This document shows positions 31,885-43,052 of a stretch of DNA of 64,000 bases, in pieces; position 1 is the first letter of the stretch; each line of letters starts with the position of its first letter. Under the pieces are notes generated by a model. It was not told the origin of the DNA. It saw nothing but the letters and a program-made list of their open reading frames with translations, and did not search any database. The stretch is taken from the NCBI GenBank assembly GCA_019059635.1, contig JAGVRJ010000013.1, positions 1,240,001 through 1,304,000 on the forward strand, given 5' to 3'. The DNA is from Proales similis. Its lineage: Eukaryota; Rotifera; Eurotatoria; Ploima; Proalidae. Position numbers and translations under genes: made by a program.

Positions 31885-34800
31885 TGTTAGGCAGCGTTCA
31901 AGTGTCAACTTCAATTCGTTTTCTCCTCACTGCCTTGAATGAATGATTGCCAAGCAAATTACATGAGCTGGCAGGAATGGCTTCGGGGGCTTGGGAATCG
32001 TCAAAGTGATTTAGACTTGTTAAATCATCTTGTGTCGCGTCTGCTTGCCACATTTTCATTGCGCTTTACTGACTTGCTTGTCTCTTTGTGACGGCGGCAC
32101 AATACGCTCCATTACTCTTGCCTAGCGCTCGCACTATCCATGCCCTGCTGTAGACGCCCTGAAGAGTTCTGATTTCAGGGCGACAGCATTATTGCGTGCG
32201 CACTGGCCCTCTTCAAAATCAGATGAGTTTGAGATGAATAACGCTTGACTAATCAGCCAGACTAAGCGAGCAGAGATGCCACAATGCCACAGAACGCGGC
32301 AATCAGCATACAGGGTCAGTAAGGCGGCAATGAGAAAGCAGCCCGCAACTACCACGAACCTTCGTTGCTTGTCTGTCTGAGAGCCAATTTAATCAAATTT
32401 AACTTTTGTCTGCTGAATAAGCCGATGCAGTTAGCAGTTCGCTTCTCTCTACGTCCAAAAAAAACGATTTCTTTCAACTGATTGGCAAAATCTAGTGAAA
32501 TTATTAAGTTGCATGCGAATAGGTTTCGCTGCAGAATTCGGTTACTGCCGCTGTGTGTCTGCGCGCGCGCGCGTGTGTGTGTCTGGCGTAAGAAGAGTAA
32601 TTAAGCCTGCGAGGGCGGAGAGAGAGGCAAATCTACGGATGAGATTTATTTGCTCGTTAGGCTTGCTGTTCTCGTTCATTTCAGTCGGTTATTGCTTAAT
32701 TTCATTTAATATCCAAGCACCAACACATAGCCTAGACTGCGCAGAAATACTCGAAATATCGTTGCAGTTCGCTCTAAAAGTAGTTTGAACGGAATCGCAA
32801 GCAACGCGAGGTGAAAACGATTTGGCCCTGGTGTAAACGAGCAATAACAGAAAAACCGATTGCTGCTGTTGCTTATCAGTTGAAATGTTGTGAGAAAAGA
32901 GAACTCTAAAGAAGCTGTTTACACCTTTACCCAGCAGTCCAGGTCGGACCGCGAACTAAATCGATCCAAGTAATGGCTGCCAGAGTTGTTGACTGGATTC
33001 GTTTTTAATAATTTGGCTCCGCAGTTCGCTTCTGGTTCGGTCTGAGAAGGCGATGATGAGCTAGTCGCTGATAATTATCACTTCTTATCTATTTTGCACG
33101 CGATCTTAAGCGATCATAATTATCTGAGGGGCACTAAGCATCATAAATTATATGATTCTGACTGGCACTAATATGCTGGCGATGAGGCGGAGCGCAGTAA
33201 CCAGCGGGCTTGTTTGCCGCTACTGCTCTCTTGGTTGGCCGCCTCCTCTACAAGCCGTGGCTCCAATGCCTCCAGTGACTCGGATTGATGCAGCGCTCGC
33301 TCGGCCAATGTGAGCGCCTGTGTTCATCCATTTACGCTCGAATTAGAAAGAATAGAAAGAAAACTGGCTCGAGCGATTGCTAATTGCAGCATTCTAAAGG
33401 ATGCGAGCGCGCGCACTCGCTCGGTTTCTAATTGCGATTCTCTTCTAGTTCAGCATCGATTATCGCCCACGATCGCGCTCGCAAATAGACTCTCTCGCCA
33501 GCCCATCGACTTGAAGCGCTCACCTCTCCAAGTTAAATAATAATCAAATTGGCAGCGAATATTGGCCAAATGTAGATAGCGTGTCTTCGACATCACACAC
33601 GCAACTAGAGGAATTGGCACATGCGATTGCTGCCTAGAATGCTGCTTAGGCCAGCCAGAATCGGGCTGATTCACAAGATGCCAGACGTTGTTGAAGAATA
33701 AAAAATGGCATTCTAGCGAGCCGGAGACGAAAAATAAAGGAGCAAGAAAGAAACATAGAGGAAGAATGAGAGAACGCACGCATATGGGAATCGGCGACGT
33801 GGGAGCGGAAAGCAGGCTTAAGAACTACAAACACGCTCGTCGTCGTACACAATGGTTGAGAGGCACGCAGATTGAAAACCCCCCAAAATAGACCAGAAGA
33901 ATGCGAGAGAATGAGAAGAGAGAGGCAAAAAAACAGAGAGAGAGAGAGAGACACAGAGTAGCTAGGACTGTGAGTTGGCTGACTGGCTTGCTGAGTTGAT
34001 GGAATCGAATGTAAATTAGCTTGAATGCAAATGAGCATGGCGATGAGAACGGGCCAGCTTGTAGCACGCTTTGTTACCCATCCGTCCGGTACTAGCTAGA
34101 GCTAAAGAGCGCTTGACTTAATAGAAGCGACTGGCAAATATTCATCTCATTCGCACACAGATAATCGAGTTTCTGGCGTGAAGTGCTTGCATTTCCTCTT
34201 CCGGCACTTGGACTCGGCCTACTAGACGAGAATTTCTCGCCCGCCTCAAACACAATAAACAGAAGCAAAGACTGAGACTGAATAGAGACGCAGAGGCAGC
34301 GACAGGACGTGAGGAGGTCTAGTCAGTGTCATCCGAGTAGAACTGCTGGCTGTCTTGAATTAGACGCTCGGAAGCCTATCGAATATAGCGGCAATATAGT
34401 GACTCTAAAGCGCAGCTACAAATACTCTTGTTGACGAGTTGGCTTCTCCCCAACACATAAATAAATCGCTTGTGTGATCGAGAATTTTAAAAATAGAACT
34501 CGATTCTGGCACGCACGCACTCACTCACATAATTGCTCGCAACAGATGGAATCCAAATGTAAAACGGTGCTGTTTTGAGCCCGACCGGTCCGCCTTTCTC
34601 TTCTCTACTACTCTCTCTCTCTCATAAAGAAACCAAATGAGTAAATGGAAGAAAAAAAAATTTTTTTTCTTTTTTTCTTCTGCTAGAAAGCCCATTATGC
34701 AACAGCTCCGAGGTTGGTATTGAACGCCAGCAAGCATGCAGACAAGCTAGCTATGTGGCCCTTCAGTCCTAAGTGCACTTAACCGATCGAACCAAAAGCC

Positions 34801-35446
34801 TGCAAAGCCCGGTTCGGGCTCTTCTAATTAACTTACGACATTGTGCCGCATTTGGGGAGTGCTTCACCTCCACTCGCTTAATAATCCTACGCTCGACTGC
34901 AGCACAATAAACGAAAACTAAAAAATATTTTTCCTTCTGCTGCACAAGCGCACACGCGGGCTCTAACTCCTGGCAGTGATGACGAACATAAAAAAGCGCT
35001 GCTGACTTGCCTCGCCTCTTTGAACGCCCATGCTTCGCGCCCTGTTGGCTCACACTAGAAGCCAGTTCAGGCTAAAAGTGCTGTTATTGTTGTTAGGCAA
35101 TTTTGCTTCGACCTCGATGCATGCCAGAAGCAGCTTGCCGTTGAACAGGTTATCACTAAAAAAAGGCTGAGCAAGCCAATAAATTGAAACAAACCGGCTC
35201 CTATTGTCTTCGATTTTATATGAACTAACTGGAATCGAGCTGGCTTCTTCACCTCGACTTGGCCACTCCGAGTTCTCTCATGCAGCCAAATTCGCTTGTT
35301 GCTCTAAACTCACTTTTCGGAGTCTTTAGTCGAATTAGATTTGAAATATGCTCGATTGCGCAGCTCTGTTGTCATTGGCGACCGGCAAAGCGAGTTGGTG
35401 CTTTAAACGCCCGGCGCTTCTGATTGAAATTAGCTGAACGTCAGAA

Positions 35447-36392
35447 ATGCTGAGCTTCGATTCAATACGACCTGGCCTGGAGGTCGAGTTCAAGTTAGAG
35501 AGCGAATTGAATCGGGCCATTGTCCGCTACAAGGGTCCTCTCAAAGGCAAGAGAGGCGACTGGATCGGAATCGAATGCTTTAAACGAGGTGAGTGATTGG
35601 CTTGAACGATTAGTTCAACTCGGAAGCGCTCTTGAGCAAATTGCTTGATTGGCTCTCAGTCGGAAATTGTAACGGGCGACTCAACGGCCAGACCTACTTT
35701 CAGTGTCCGGACGGCTTTGGTCTGTTTTTAAAAGCAAACGAGCTGCGACTGGCTTGCAGTTTTAGCGCCAAAAAGTAAACTCGAGTCAATCTGCTCCAGT
35801 CTTTGTTTTTTGATGAAACGATCGTAAATTAGACGCAAAAGCCGTCCATACACTTCGGTGCCATCAGCGTGCGACGATGCATTGTTCGGAAGTAAGACGA
35901 GGCGAGTTGGAGAAGCGCTAAAAACTCATCGATTGGTTGACAGAGAGCGAGAGCTTGATTGACGAGAGGAAAAATTGCATCAGCGAGAGCTACTTGAGGC
36001 AGGCTAGGAACGCGTTCAGACCAGAGCTGGGCGGCGACATATTTGCGCCCCGGGCCGTTCGATATAGCCTGAGAGAGACGTTGGACTACGAGCCCAAAGA
36101 GTAAGACGGCCTGTGACAATAAATATTACGCGACTCTCGATTAGTCTAATTCGCCGTTCCCTTTTTTTTTCGTCGCCTTCTCAACTAAAGCACGATTAAA
36201 GAGCCGCAGTTGGCAGCGAGCGAAAGCTTCCAGCGCGTGTGCTCAATACCATGCGAGCACATGCCCGAGGAGGAGCTCAAATTGTATACATCGCTCAGCT
36301 GGTCGCATCGCAACATAAGACAATTACCGCAGAACTCATCTCTGAACAACACGTTCGACGGCTTCAATTTGAGGCGATCCAACTACCTCTGA
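35447..36392 (+). CDS. CAP-Gly domain protein
   Basis: Five exons join in phase (35447-35588, 35660-35774, 35833-35891, 35944-36100, 36191-36392) to give 224 residues. Residues about 8-75 are a CAP-Gly domain, a tubulin/EB C-terminus binder: NRAIVRYKGPLKGKRGDWIG, IECFKR, then a GNCNGRLNGQTYFQC core and GFGLFLKANELRL. The loop motif GKNDG seen in CLIPs and p150 is altered to GNCNG. The rest is basic (KKRKSRPYTS), then helical with ERKNCISESYLRQARNAF and a C-terminal LNNTFDGFNLRRSNYL. No coiled coil long enough for CLIP or dynactin, and no second known domain. Introns are 52-90 nt. AATAAA at 36423. The exact orthologue is unknown to me. Confidence 0.82.
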
Positions 36393-38070
36393 ATGAAGTC
36401 GTGTTGAAATTCTGGTTCTAATAATAAAAGTCGAACAATCTGCCGCTCTATATCTAATTAACAGCAAGAGATACACAACACACAACTCGAAAGGCATTTC
36501 AAGTCAGCAGGGTGAGAACGTATGCTCGAGCAGTTTGAAATAAGGGCGTTAATCCGGCGTCGATGATTGAATGCTGCATCGATTGCAATTCGCAGTGCAG
36601 ATAGCCAGTCAGAGCAGAAAATAGGAAGCAGAGAGGATGGAGAGAGAGGAATAAGATTAGCCTAACGAGGGGCTCGCATGCCCTCCTCCTATCTGGGATG
36701 GCTTTCAGCAGCGCGAATTTACTTGAGCACCGTCTAGGTGAAAGTCTGTAACAATTCAGTTAGCGCCCACGTCTGATTAGATAAAGCGCAACGATGCCAA
36801 GCTGTGCTCACATACCATCACAATTTGCATCTTCGATTATCTTCTATTTGCCTTTTGTTTTATGAAGAGCCGCTCAGAGATGGATAAGAAATGCGAGCAC
36901 TCACTGAGCGATTCATTCAATTCTGAGAATCACTCGAAGCATTCTTGTTTAGCTCTTTTCTGCTTCCGCTCCGTTTCTTGTCCTACTCCTTCTCTCTCTC
37001 TCTCTCTATCTCGCTCTCTTTCATTGATTTCTACGCTGGCTGACTTGCCAAGACCTCCTGAGAGAATGGCTCATGCATAATTGCGTGTGGCCAAGAGCGC
37101 GTCTGATTGCATGAAGAAAGCAACTCAACTGACCAAAATCAAACAAAGAACGATGGAGCCCGTCTTAATGAATTGCGTCGCTCTGAACTGATTGTCCATT
37201 AGTCAGCGATGAAAATGAATATTTGGACGAGGCGAGCTGTGCGTTGCTTGGCTTTAAGTCCAAAGCCCATGCCGACTGTCACTCACTCTCACGCAGCTCA
37301 ATTGGCCATCGTTGGAAATTTCTGCTTCAGCACTCTTCATCATCGGTCGTCCTCAATGCTCGTAGACTGCTCCTTGTGTGTACTGTTAGTCTCGAGTCGA
37401 TTTCTTCTTCTATAAATAAAAGATACCATTCGCGGATGGATAAGTATGCCGATCGATAGAGACTCGAACCAGTCGCGCGACATATTGCTGCCGCTTCTTG
37501 TTTATCAGAAATGCAAATAAATCGATAAAATTGTAAGCAATTTCAAGTTTCCAGTCAATTTATTCAATAAGACGATTTCTTGTTCGCTATTCGAGCATAA
37601 GAAATGAATATAAAGGCCAACAGAGTGAGAGAAAGAGAGACGAGCCAAAGAAAGAAGGAAAGTCAAATGGTCTAAAGCAAGAAAGAGCTCACTGCTCACT
37701 AACAGGCGAATAACGAAAGAAAGAGGAAAAAGTACTAAAATTGGCCAGCATTCGCATATGATCTATGCTGTTGGCATTTGCTCTTGGCGACGGGGCGCGC
37801 GGGACAAATAATTTTTCTTTATTTTTTTTTGGCTTTAATTTAGAAAACAATTACTAAATTGACTTGGGACAAGGGCGAATTAGTGACAAAGAGGAGCAGA
37901 GCAGAATGATAGGAGAAGAAGAAAAGTGGCTGAAGAAGAGGAGGCAGGGCTGAAAAGAAAGGAGCAGGCATTTGACGCTAATTGCTCAGCGCAGACTGTT
38001 TATGAGATGAGCGTTTAAATTTTAGCAACAGCTGCCGGGGCAATATTCTCCAAGTAGGCCAAATGAGCTT
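36393..38070. other. Spacer, no gene seen
   Basis: Contains the CAP-Gly polyadenylation signal, a (TC)n tract near 36991 and AT-rich sequence near 37800-37860 that may belong to the 3'UTR of the minus-strand gene at 38071. No coding frame supported. Confidence 0.45.
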
Positions 38071-39288
38071 TTAGAGCGCAAAAGCGCGCTCGCTACGGCA
38101 AGAGTCGGGGCTGAATGAGTAGACGCGACGCGGCGAACGCGTCAACACAAATAGATGTCCTTGAGAATTGGCGGTCAGACTCACCGGTATTCCCTCTCTG
38201 AACTTGAACGCGTTCTTGACTATGATGCGCCCACTAGTCTGGTCCATTTCGAGCTGGATCAGCTGCTGTTTACAGCTGTCGACCAGCCCGATTCGAAGCG
38301 AGTCAGAGCGAGCCATGAGCTCAATGTCCTGCAAACAGCCGACATTTTTGAATAGATGACACGAGTCGACTGTTTCTCGCTCGAGTCGAATGCCAAGAGG
38401 AAAGTTACGCTTGTAGACTTGGACGTTTTCCTTTTCGAGCGGAGTGAACAAGACAACTGCATCTTGACCGTCCAGCGCGGCCCTATGTCCACCGCGCACA
38501 GATATTGAGTGAAAGGGCGAGACGACCATCTGCTTGATGTTGATGACTCGGCTCAGCTGCAAGTAGCGATCAAACACGCGAATCTGGCTGCTCGAGCGTT
38601 CACCGGCGAAGACTTTGTGGTCACTGCAGCTCACCGCTGACGGCCGGAAATCGCTCATCTCTTTTGTGTAGACGCTTATCAGAGTCATGCGATGTCCAGC
38701 GTCTGCACTGCTGCCGCCTGCGGCCAACTCGTCCAGCGCATACTTGACAATCTTGTGCTGATCGGGAAACGCCACGTAGACACTGCGATCCTGGTCGGTG
38801 CATGCGTCGAACGGAATCTCGTTGAAGAAATGCTTCTGACCGAACATGTGAAACTGCTGCTCGACAGGATCGAACTTGAAGAAGCGAATCGCCCGCTCTG
38901 CTTTGCTAATCAAGCCGACTGTCTGCTCGTCGAACATGAATAGTTTGTCGGTCGTGCCTCCCAGCGGGCTGTTGAGCTCCCTCAGCGCCGCTTGACACGC
39001 CTCTAGAACGTTTACCGAATCTAGACGCTGCTCGGCGCTGCTGTTTGTCACACTAATCGGACACTTGTTCAGCGCGTCCACGTAAAGCTTCTCGTTCAGG
39101 GACATGCTCTCCTCCGCTTTTCGATTGGCGAATTCGAAAAACGAGCCGGAGCGAACGCTTCTTTCCATCGGACTAGATTTGAGCTGACTGCTTGACTTGG
39201 GCAAATTGAATGGGCGCAGTCGGGCCGCTTTGCTCAGCTCGGACCCTACGACCAATGTAGCAACAATAAGCCATATTGGGAAGTGCAT
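38071..39288 (-). CDS. Secreted beta-propeller-like protein
   Basis: Intronless 405-residue protein. The signal peptide is MHFPIWLIVATLVVGSELS. The mature region has an NSS sequon and repeated beta-strand blocks of about 45-55 residues: KLFMFDEQTVGLISKAERAI, DQDRSVYVAFPDQHKIVKYA, VSCSDHKVFAGERSSSQIRV, GIRLERETVDSCHLFKN, RIGLVDSCKQQLIQLEMD, LTANSQGHLFVLTRSPRRVY. This alternation (hydrophobic strand, D/N-H-K turn, strand) is typical of NHL/YVTN or SMP30-type propellers. I considered a yellow/royal-jelly protein but saw no diagnostic family motif. Role unknown; presumably extracellular binding. ATG at 39288 is the only start that gives a signal peptide. Confidence 0.75.
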   Translation of the reverse strand: MHFPIWLIVATLVVGSELSKAARLRPFNLPKSSSQLKSSPMERSVRSGSFFEFANRKAEESMSLNEKLYVDALNKCPISVTNSSAEQRLDSVNVLEACQAALRELNSPLGGTTDKLFMFDEQTVGLISKAERAIRFFKFDPVEQQFHMFGQKHFFNEIPFDACTDQDRSVYVAFPDQHKIVKYALDELAAGGSSADAGHRMTLISVYTKEMSDFRPSAVSCSDHKVFAGERSSSQIRVFDRYLQLSRVINIKQMVVSPFHSISVRGGHRAALDGQDAVVLFTPLEKENVQVYKRNFPLGIRLERETVDSCHLFKNVGCLQDIELMARSDSLRIGLVDSCKQQLIQLEMDQTSGRIIVKNAFKFREGIPVSLTANSQGHLFVLTRSPRRVYSFSPDSCRSERAFAL

Positions 39289-41111
39289 TGCTTCAGTTCA
39301 GCACTTGGTTGAGAGAAATGCAATCTAAATTAGAACAGAAATGATAGAAAAAGGCCAAAACTGAATTTGGCAGAGGAGAAGAGAAATGTGAAGAGAGATC
39401 ACAAAAGCCGGTAACCAAGGCATTCAAAAGCCTAGAGAGGCCAATTAAGCCCATGGCTCCCTCATCGCCTTGACTTCCATTCCGGCGTGCTTATCGCCTC
39501 ACTCTCTTGCTTGTGAATGAATCATACGCTCGGTAACGTAATCGACTAAACTATCTCGCACACGCACTTACAAGCCAGGGCGCTTGTAGTTCATCCAGTT
39601 TTATTTACAATCAACGTCCGTTTGGCCTCGCACCTCGGCGTGAACTGGTTGTATAAAGCGAGTCGGCAAGCTGCTACACAGAGCGAGGGAGAGAGAGAAA
39701 GAGATAGAAAGGAGCAAGAGGAGCTAGAGGGGGAGAGAGAGGAAGAGAGAGCCAGCCGGAGAGAAAGAAAGACACCCCTAAGATACACACGCCTACGCAC
39801 ATGTGCATATTTACACACTGGCGCACACAGAAGCATTGATTGACTAATAGCAAGCCTATTGGACCAATAGCCTGACTGAAGCGGATATTTGCTCTCGACT
39901 GTCCATTAACTGTGAATGGCCAAACAGAGATGATTGCATAAGATCATTGACTTGGCAGCTTTTTGGCAAATGAAAAATCTGGCGCGCAGGTTTTATCCTT
40001 GTTCCAATGCGCATATGATTCATGCGCTGACGTCTACTCGACGTCATTGAACTCAGACTGGTTCAGAAGACTGGTTCGGTGTAGACCTCTTGCGAGCTGG
40101 TCTGATCGGACCCTTGAGAGCCTCAAACAAATGGCTAGTTTACTAGCTAGCAGCAAGCCACTTGCGCCTTTTCGGCTTTTATTTGACGAGCAGAATTTAA
40201 TCTGCTGAGTGAAATGAAATTTTAAGACCAGGCCAACTCTGCCTTTTATGTCTGCGAGAATTGTTGGTTGCGGGCGCCTAAGAAACAAGCGTCTAGCCGC
40301 CACCGTCATCATTTTGATTAGGGCTATGTTAACGGCGGAGTCGTCGCTCTCTCCCTCTTATACGTCAATAAACAACAACAACAACAACGATCCCAAGCGC
40401 AATTGATTGCGTAAATTAAAGAAAAAAAATTAAAATTAAAATAGACGCAAGCAGCGGTCATCGAGACTAGCCCAGTAGGAGGTTTCAACTCGCCTCGTTT
40501 AATGACTGTTGCACGTGTTTGTGTGTGTATGAGACGATCGTAAATTTCAACAAAACACACCCGCATCTCATTCTTTTCTCTCTGCCCTCCCGCCGCCGCT
40601 CACCCGTCCAGTCCCGTCCATGTCGCGGTGCCTCTTTTTTTTTTTTTTAATTCTTTATTGTCCCTTCGTCTAGACGCGAAATCGCATTCAATTGCACCAA
40701 GTGGACTCCAATTCAAACACACACACACACACACGAGCACATAGACCCAAATAATGAACACCAAGCGGTTTTAGAAAATGACTTCTCAAATTAAATGGCA
40801 GCGCCTCGCCGCGCTCTGTCACCGTTTTTCTTGCACCCGACGAATAGATTGCGTGCCGTCGCGCAAATGCGTCACCAGACACATACCTTTGCGCATTGAG
40901 ACTCTTTTATACAACAACTGATGACGCTCGTTTCGAGTCTCATCTTAAGGTTTCAAGTCTGAGCAAGACATACAAGATGCTCAGCGTTATGAGAGCGTCT
41001 CACGCAATTCAGAAGTGAGAGGATAAGCCGGGGGCGCGACCAAGCTTCGCAATTCGAATTTATTTCCGAAAAGACTTCCAGTGTCAAATGCGGCATTGGC
41101 GTTTACTTGTG
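39289..41111. other. Spacer, no gene seen
   Basis: About 1.8 kb. Includes a long purine-rich (GA)n region at about 39685-39770, an ACA trinucleotide run near 40371-40388, a T16 run near 40635 and a (CA)n run at about 40717-40734. The minus-strand AATAAA at 41059-41064 belongs to the gene ending at 41112. No coding exon supported. Confidence 0.5.
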
Positions 41112-42202
41112 CTAAACGAGACTTATGTGCGATATGTGCTGCTTGAGAGTCTCGAAGCTGATCGGTTTGTTGTAGTCGAATTGATAACTTGAGCGCGCCG
41201 TTAAGCCCGTTTGTGTGGACGCCTTATTCAGCTCGTCGAAATTTTCCTGTGTTGGCCTCCATTTCACAGCTGGAACGAATCGATTCTCATGATTCACAAA
41301 GTAGCCCTTTTTGAAGCAAATTGAGACAAGCTTTGCGCTTTTGCTCCGGCTCAAGTTACCAGTTTTTTCTCGGAAATCGCTTTTGGCGGTTTTAATGGCG
41401 CCTCGTCGGTCTTGAGCGCAAATGCTTGTCCGTAGTCGGTTCTGATCGACTCTCTGCCGATTGAGATTGGATGAGAAGGAGCCGAGCGCAGATTGGAGCC
41501 AATCACTTACCCGCTCCGATCCGGAAATATGGTACTTCCGATGTGCGATTTGAACATGCTGCGGTTCTCGTATTTACGCGGCACCCAAACAGATCTGAAC
41601 TGGCTTTGTCTAATGAGACGCTCGAACTTCTCGTCGGCCATGTCTTCTTTGCCGACTTGTCCCGCTCTGCTCCGGTCGACCATTTCGGCTGAACGATTGA
41701 GCGTGAGAAACGAGCCGCCCTTCTTCTTGGCGTAGTTGTCTTCAAATCCATCGTTGAACTCGTTGAAGCGATTCAGATAATCTTGTTTGCCTTTTCTCTC
41801 GACCGAGCTCACCGAGTCCGGATAATGCTTGAAATTGGGCAGCGAATCTTCGTCAAACATCGCCGAGCTCTGGTTGCTTGTGCCAATCGAGTTTTCGAGT
41901 CGGTTCAACGCTTTGCTGTGTTTGAATTAGAAAAGCGAAGCAATCGATCGGTGTCTCAAATACCTTCTGAGTTGAGCTGGTTGGCTGCTTGCCGACTCAG
42001 TTGCAGAGGGCTCGAGCAAAAACGGAGCTCTGAGCAGACTCTTGGACGAGAACGAGACTGTGTCTGACTGCTTGTGAAACGACGGAGGCTTGCGTGAGTT
42101 GCGCGGCGAGTTGAAGAACGCATGCTGGTATTCGCTGAGCGAGCCGGACGGATAGGCCGGCGCTTGGGAGCCCGATACTTGCAGCTTGTGATCCGAGCTC
42201 AT
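41112..42202 (-). CDS. Unrecognised protein, possibly a ciliary microtubule protein
   Basis: Four exons join in phase (42202-41964, 41915-41511, 41453-41360, 41306-41112), giving 310 residues; AATAAA follows at 41064 on the minus strand. The protein has no signal peptide or membrane segment. It is Ser/Asn/Lys-rich with short aromatic-containing phrases: SLSEYQHAFFNSPRNSRKPP, FKHYPDSVSSVERKGKQDYL, FEDNYAKKKGGSF, SVWVPRKYENRSMFKSHIGS, RTDYGQAFALK, and SSYQFDYNKPISFETLKQHI. Such Tyr/Gly/Phe phrases with basic surroundings are common in microtubule inner proteins and SAXO-type axonemal proteins, so a ciliary role is a guess. Two GTTGCC half-sites (42301, 42320) lie about 100 bases upstream but no full X-box. 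No family identified. Confidence 0.72.
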
Positions 42203-43052
42203 TGCGAACCGATTGTGTTGGATATCTGTAGTGTTCTGGCTTGCGAAAACAGTGAAAGTGGTGGCGTCGTAGAAATAATAAACTTGTTTGCATTGATGTT
42301 GTTGCCAACGCGTCGATAGGTTGCCTAATTGCGGTTATTATTTCTCCCCACTTCTCCGCTTCCCTTCGAAGTTTTTGTCGTTTGTGCTCTCTGTGCAAAT
42401 GCCAACAGTACTGGAGGCAGCGCAGTCAACAATTAAAAGTTGAAGTTGCTTTCATTCTTTGTCCTTTATTTCCATTCGCGCCACGTTCGCTCATGTCTCA
42501 CTCCCTTCCTGCCTGCCCTGGCTGCCTGCTCTGCCTGCCTGTCTGCTCTGCCTGAATTACTGGCCTTCAACATGAACAAATCGACGAATGCATTTTCAAG
42601 GCCGCGCTCTATTCAAATATTAGCTCGTCTGATGCTCAGACTGAGAAAAATTCAACAAAATCGAAAGTGCTCTACTCGAGCACAGGCCTAGAGCTGCGCT
42701 GGCAACTCATTTGCGCCTGTAACATTTGATCCTGAGCGGTGTCTACATTTCGTCACACGAACTCAATCTCTCCTTCTTGGATCGGTCCAGACGAGAAAAT
42801 CGATTCGAATGGAGCGGTGTCGATTACCTGTCGGGCAAGCCGCATAAATGATACAGAATGCAGAGTCATACAATCGAGTTTTGATGGCAAAACTTGATCA
42901 TGGGAGACTCAAGTGATGATGAAACGTTCATGAGGCAGACGGGGTGGTCTGATGTGCAATCGATCTGATCCACACCCTGGATTGACGGGCAAGCTGCCTA
43001 TAAAACGAGGCACCTGCGAACAGGTAAAGACCAGAAGCTGATTCGAATAAAA
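42203..43052. other. Divergent promoter region upstream of DNase II
   Basis: Lies head to head between the unrecognised minus-strand gene and DNase II. Holds two GTTGCC half-sites near the left gene and a TATA box near the right one. No coding frame supported. Confidence 0.5.
42998..43007 (+). promoter_or_regulatory. TATA box of the DNase II gene
   Basis: CTATAAAACG lies 46-55 bases before the ATG at 43053, leaving room for a transcription start near 43030 and a very short 5'UTR. TATA promoters are common in highly expressed secreted-protein genes. Confidence 0.65.

Larger units (their letters stand above)
30034..35446. other. 5.4-kb gene-poor, repeat-rich spacer
   Basis: The longest stretch without a supported gene. 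It contains (CA)n near 31313, (GT)n at about 31856-31884, (TC)n near 31683, (CG)/(GT) near 32560, (GA)n near 33935, and an A/T inverted tract at about 34647-34680. A cluster of GATA motifs lies at about 33066-33130. Apart from the ambiguous 30.7-31.1 kb segment, open frames here are short and lack coding composition. It may be cis-regulatory sequence for the GPCR on its left. Confidence 0.5.

Noticed and set aside
32134-32788. Short frames beginning with hydrophobic residues (near 32355 on minus, 32640 on plus)
   Set aside because: Signal-peptide-like starts arise readily by chance; no in-phase partner exon, polyadenylation signal or sensible mature sequence was found.
34800-34820. AGCCCGGTTCGGGCT hairpin as a terminator or tRNA arm
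   Set aside because: A single short stem-loop without other tRNA parts; rho-independent terminators are not expected in an animal genome.
38071-39288. Yellow/major royal jelly protein assignment
   Set aside because: Secretion and propeller-like repeats fit, but I see none of the diagnostic yellow motifs, so only a generic beta-propeller call is made.
39600-39843. Open frames within the purine-rich region
   Set aside because: They translate only the (GA)n repeat and have no start context or splice partners.
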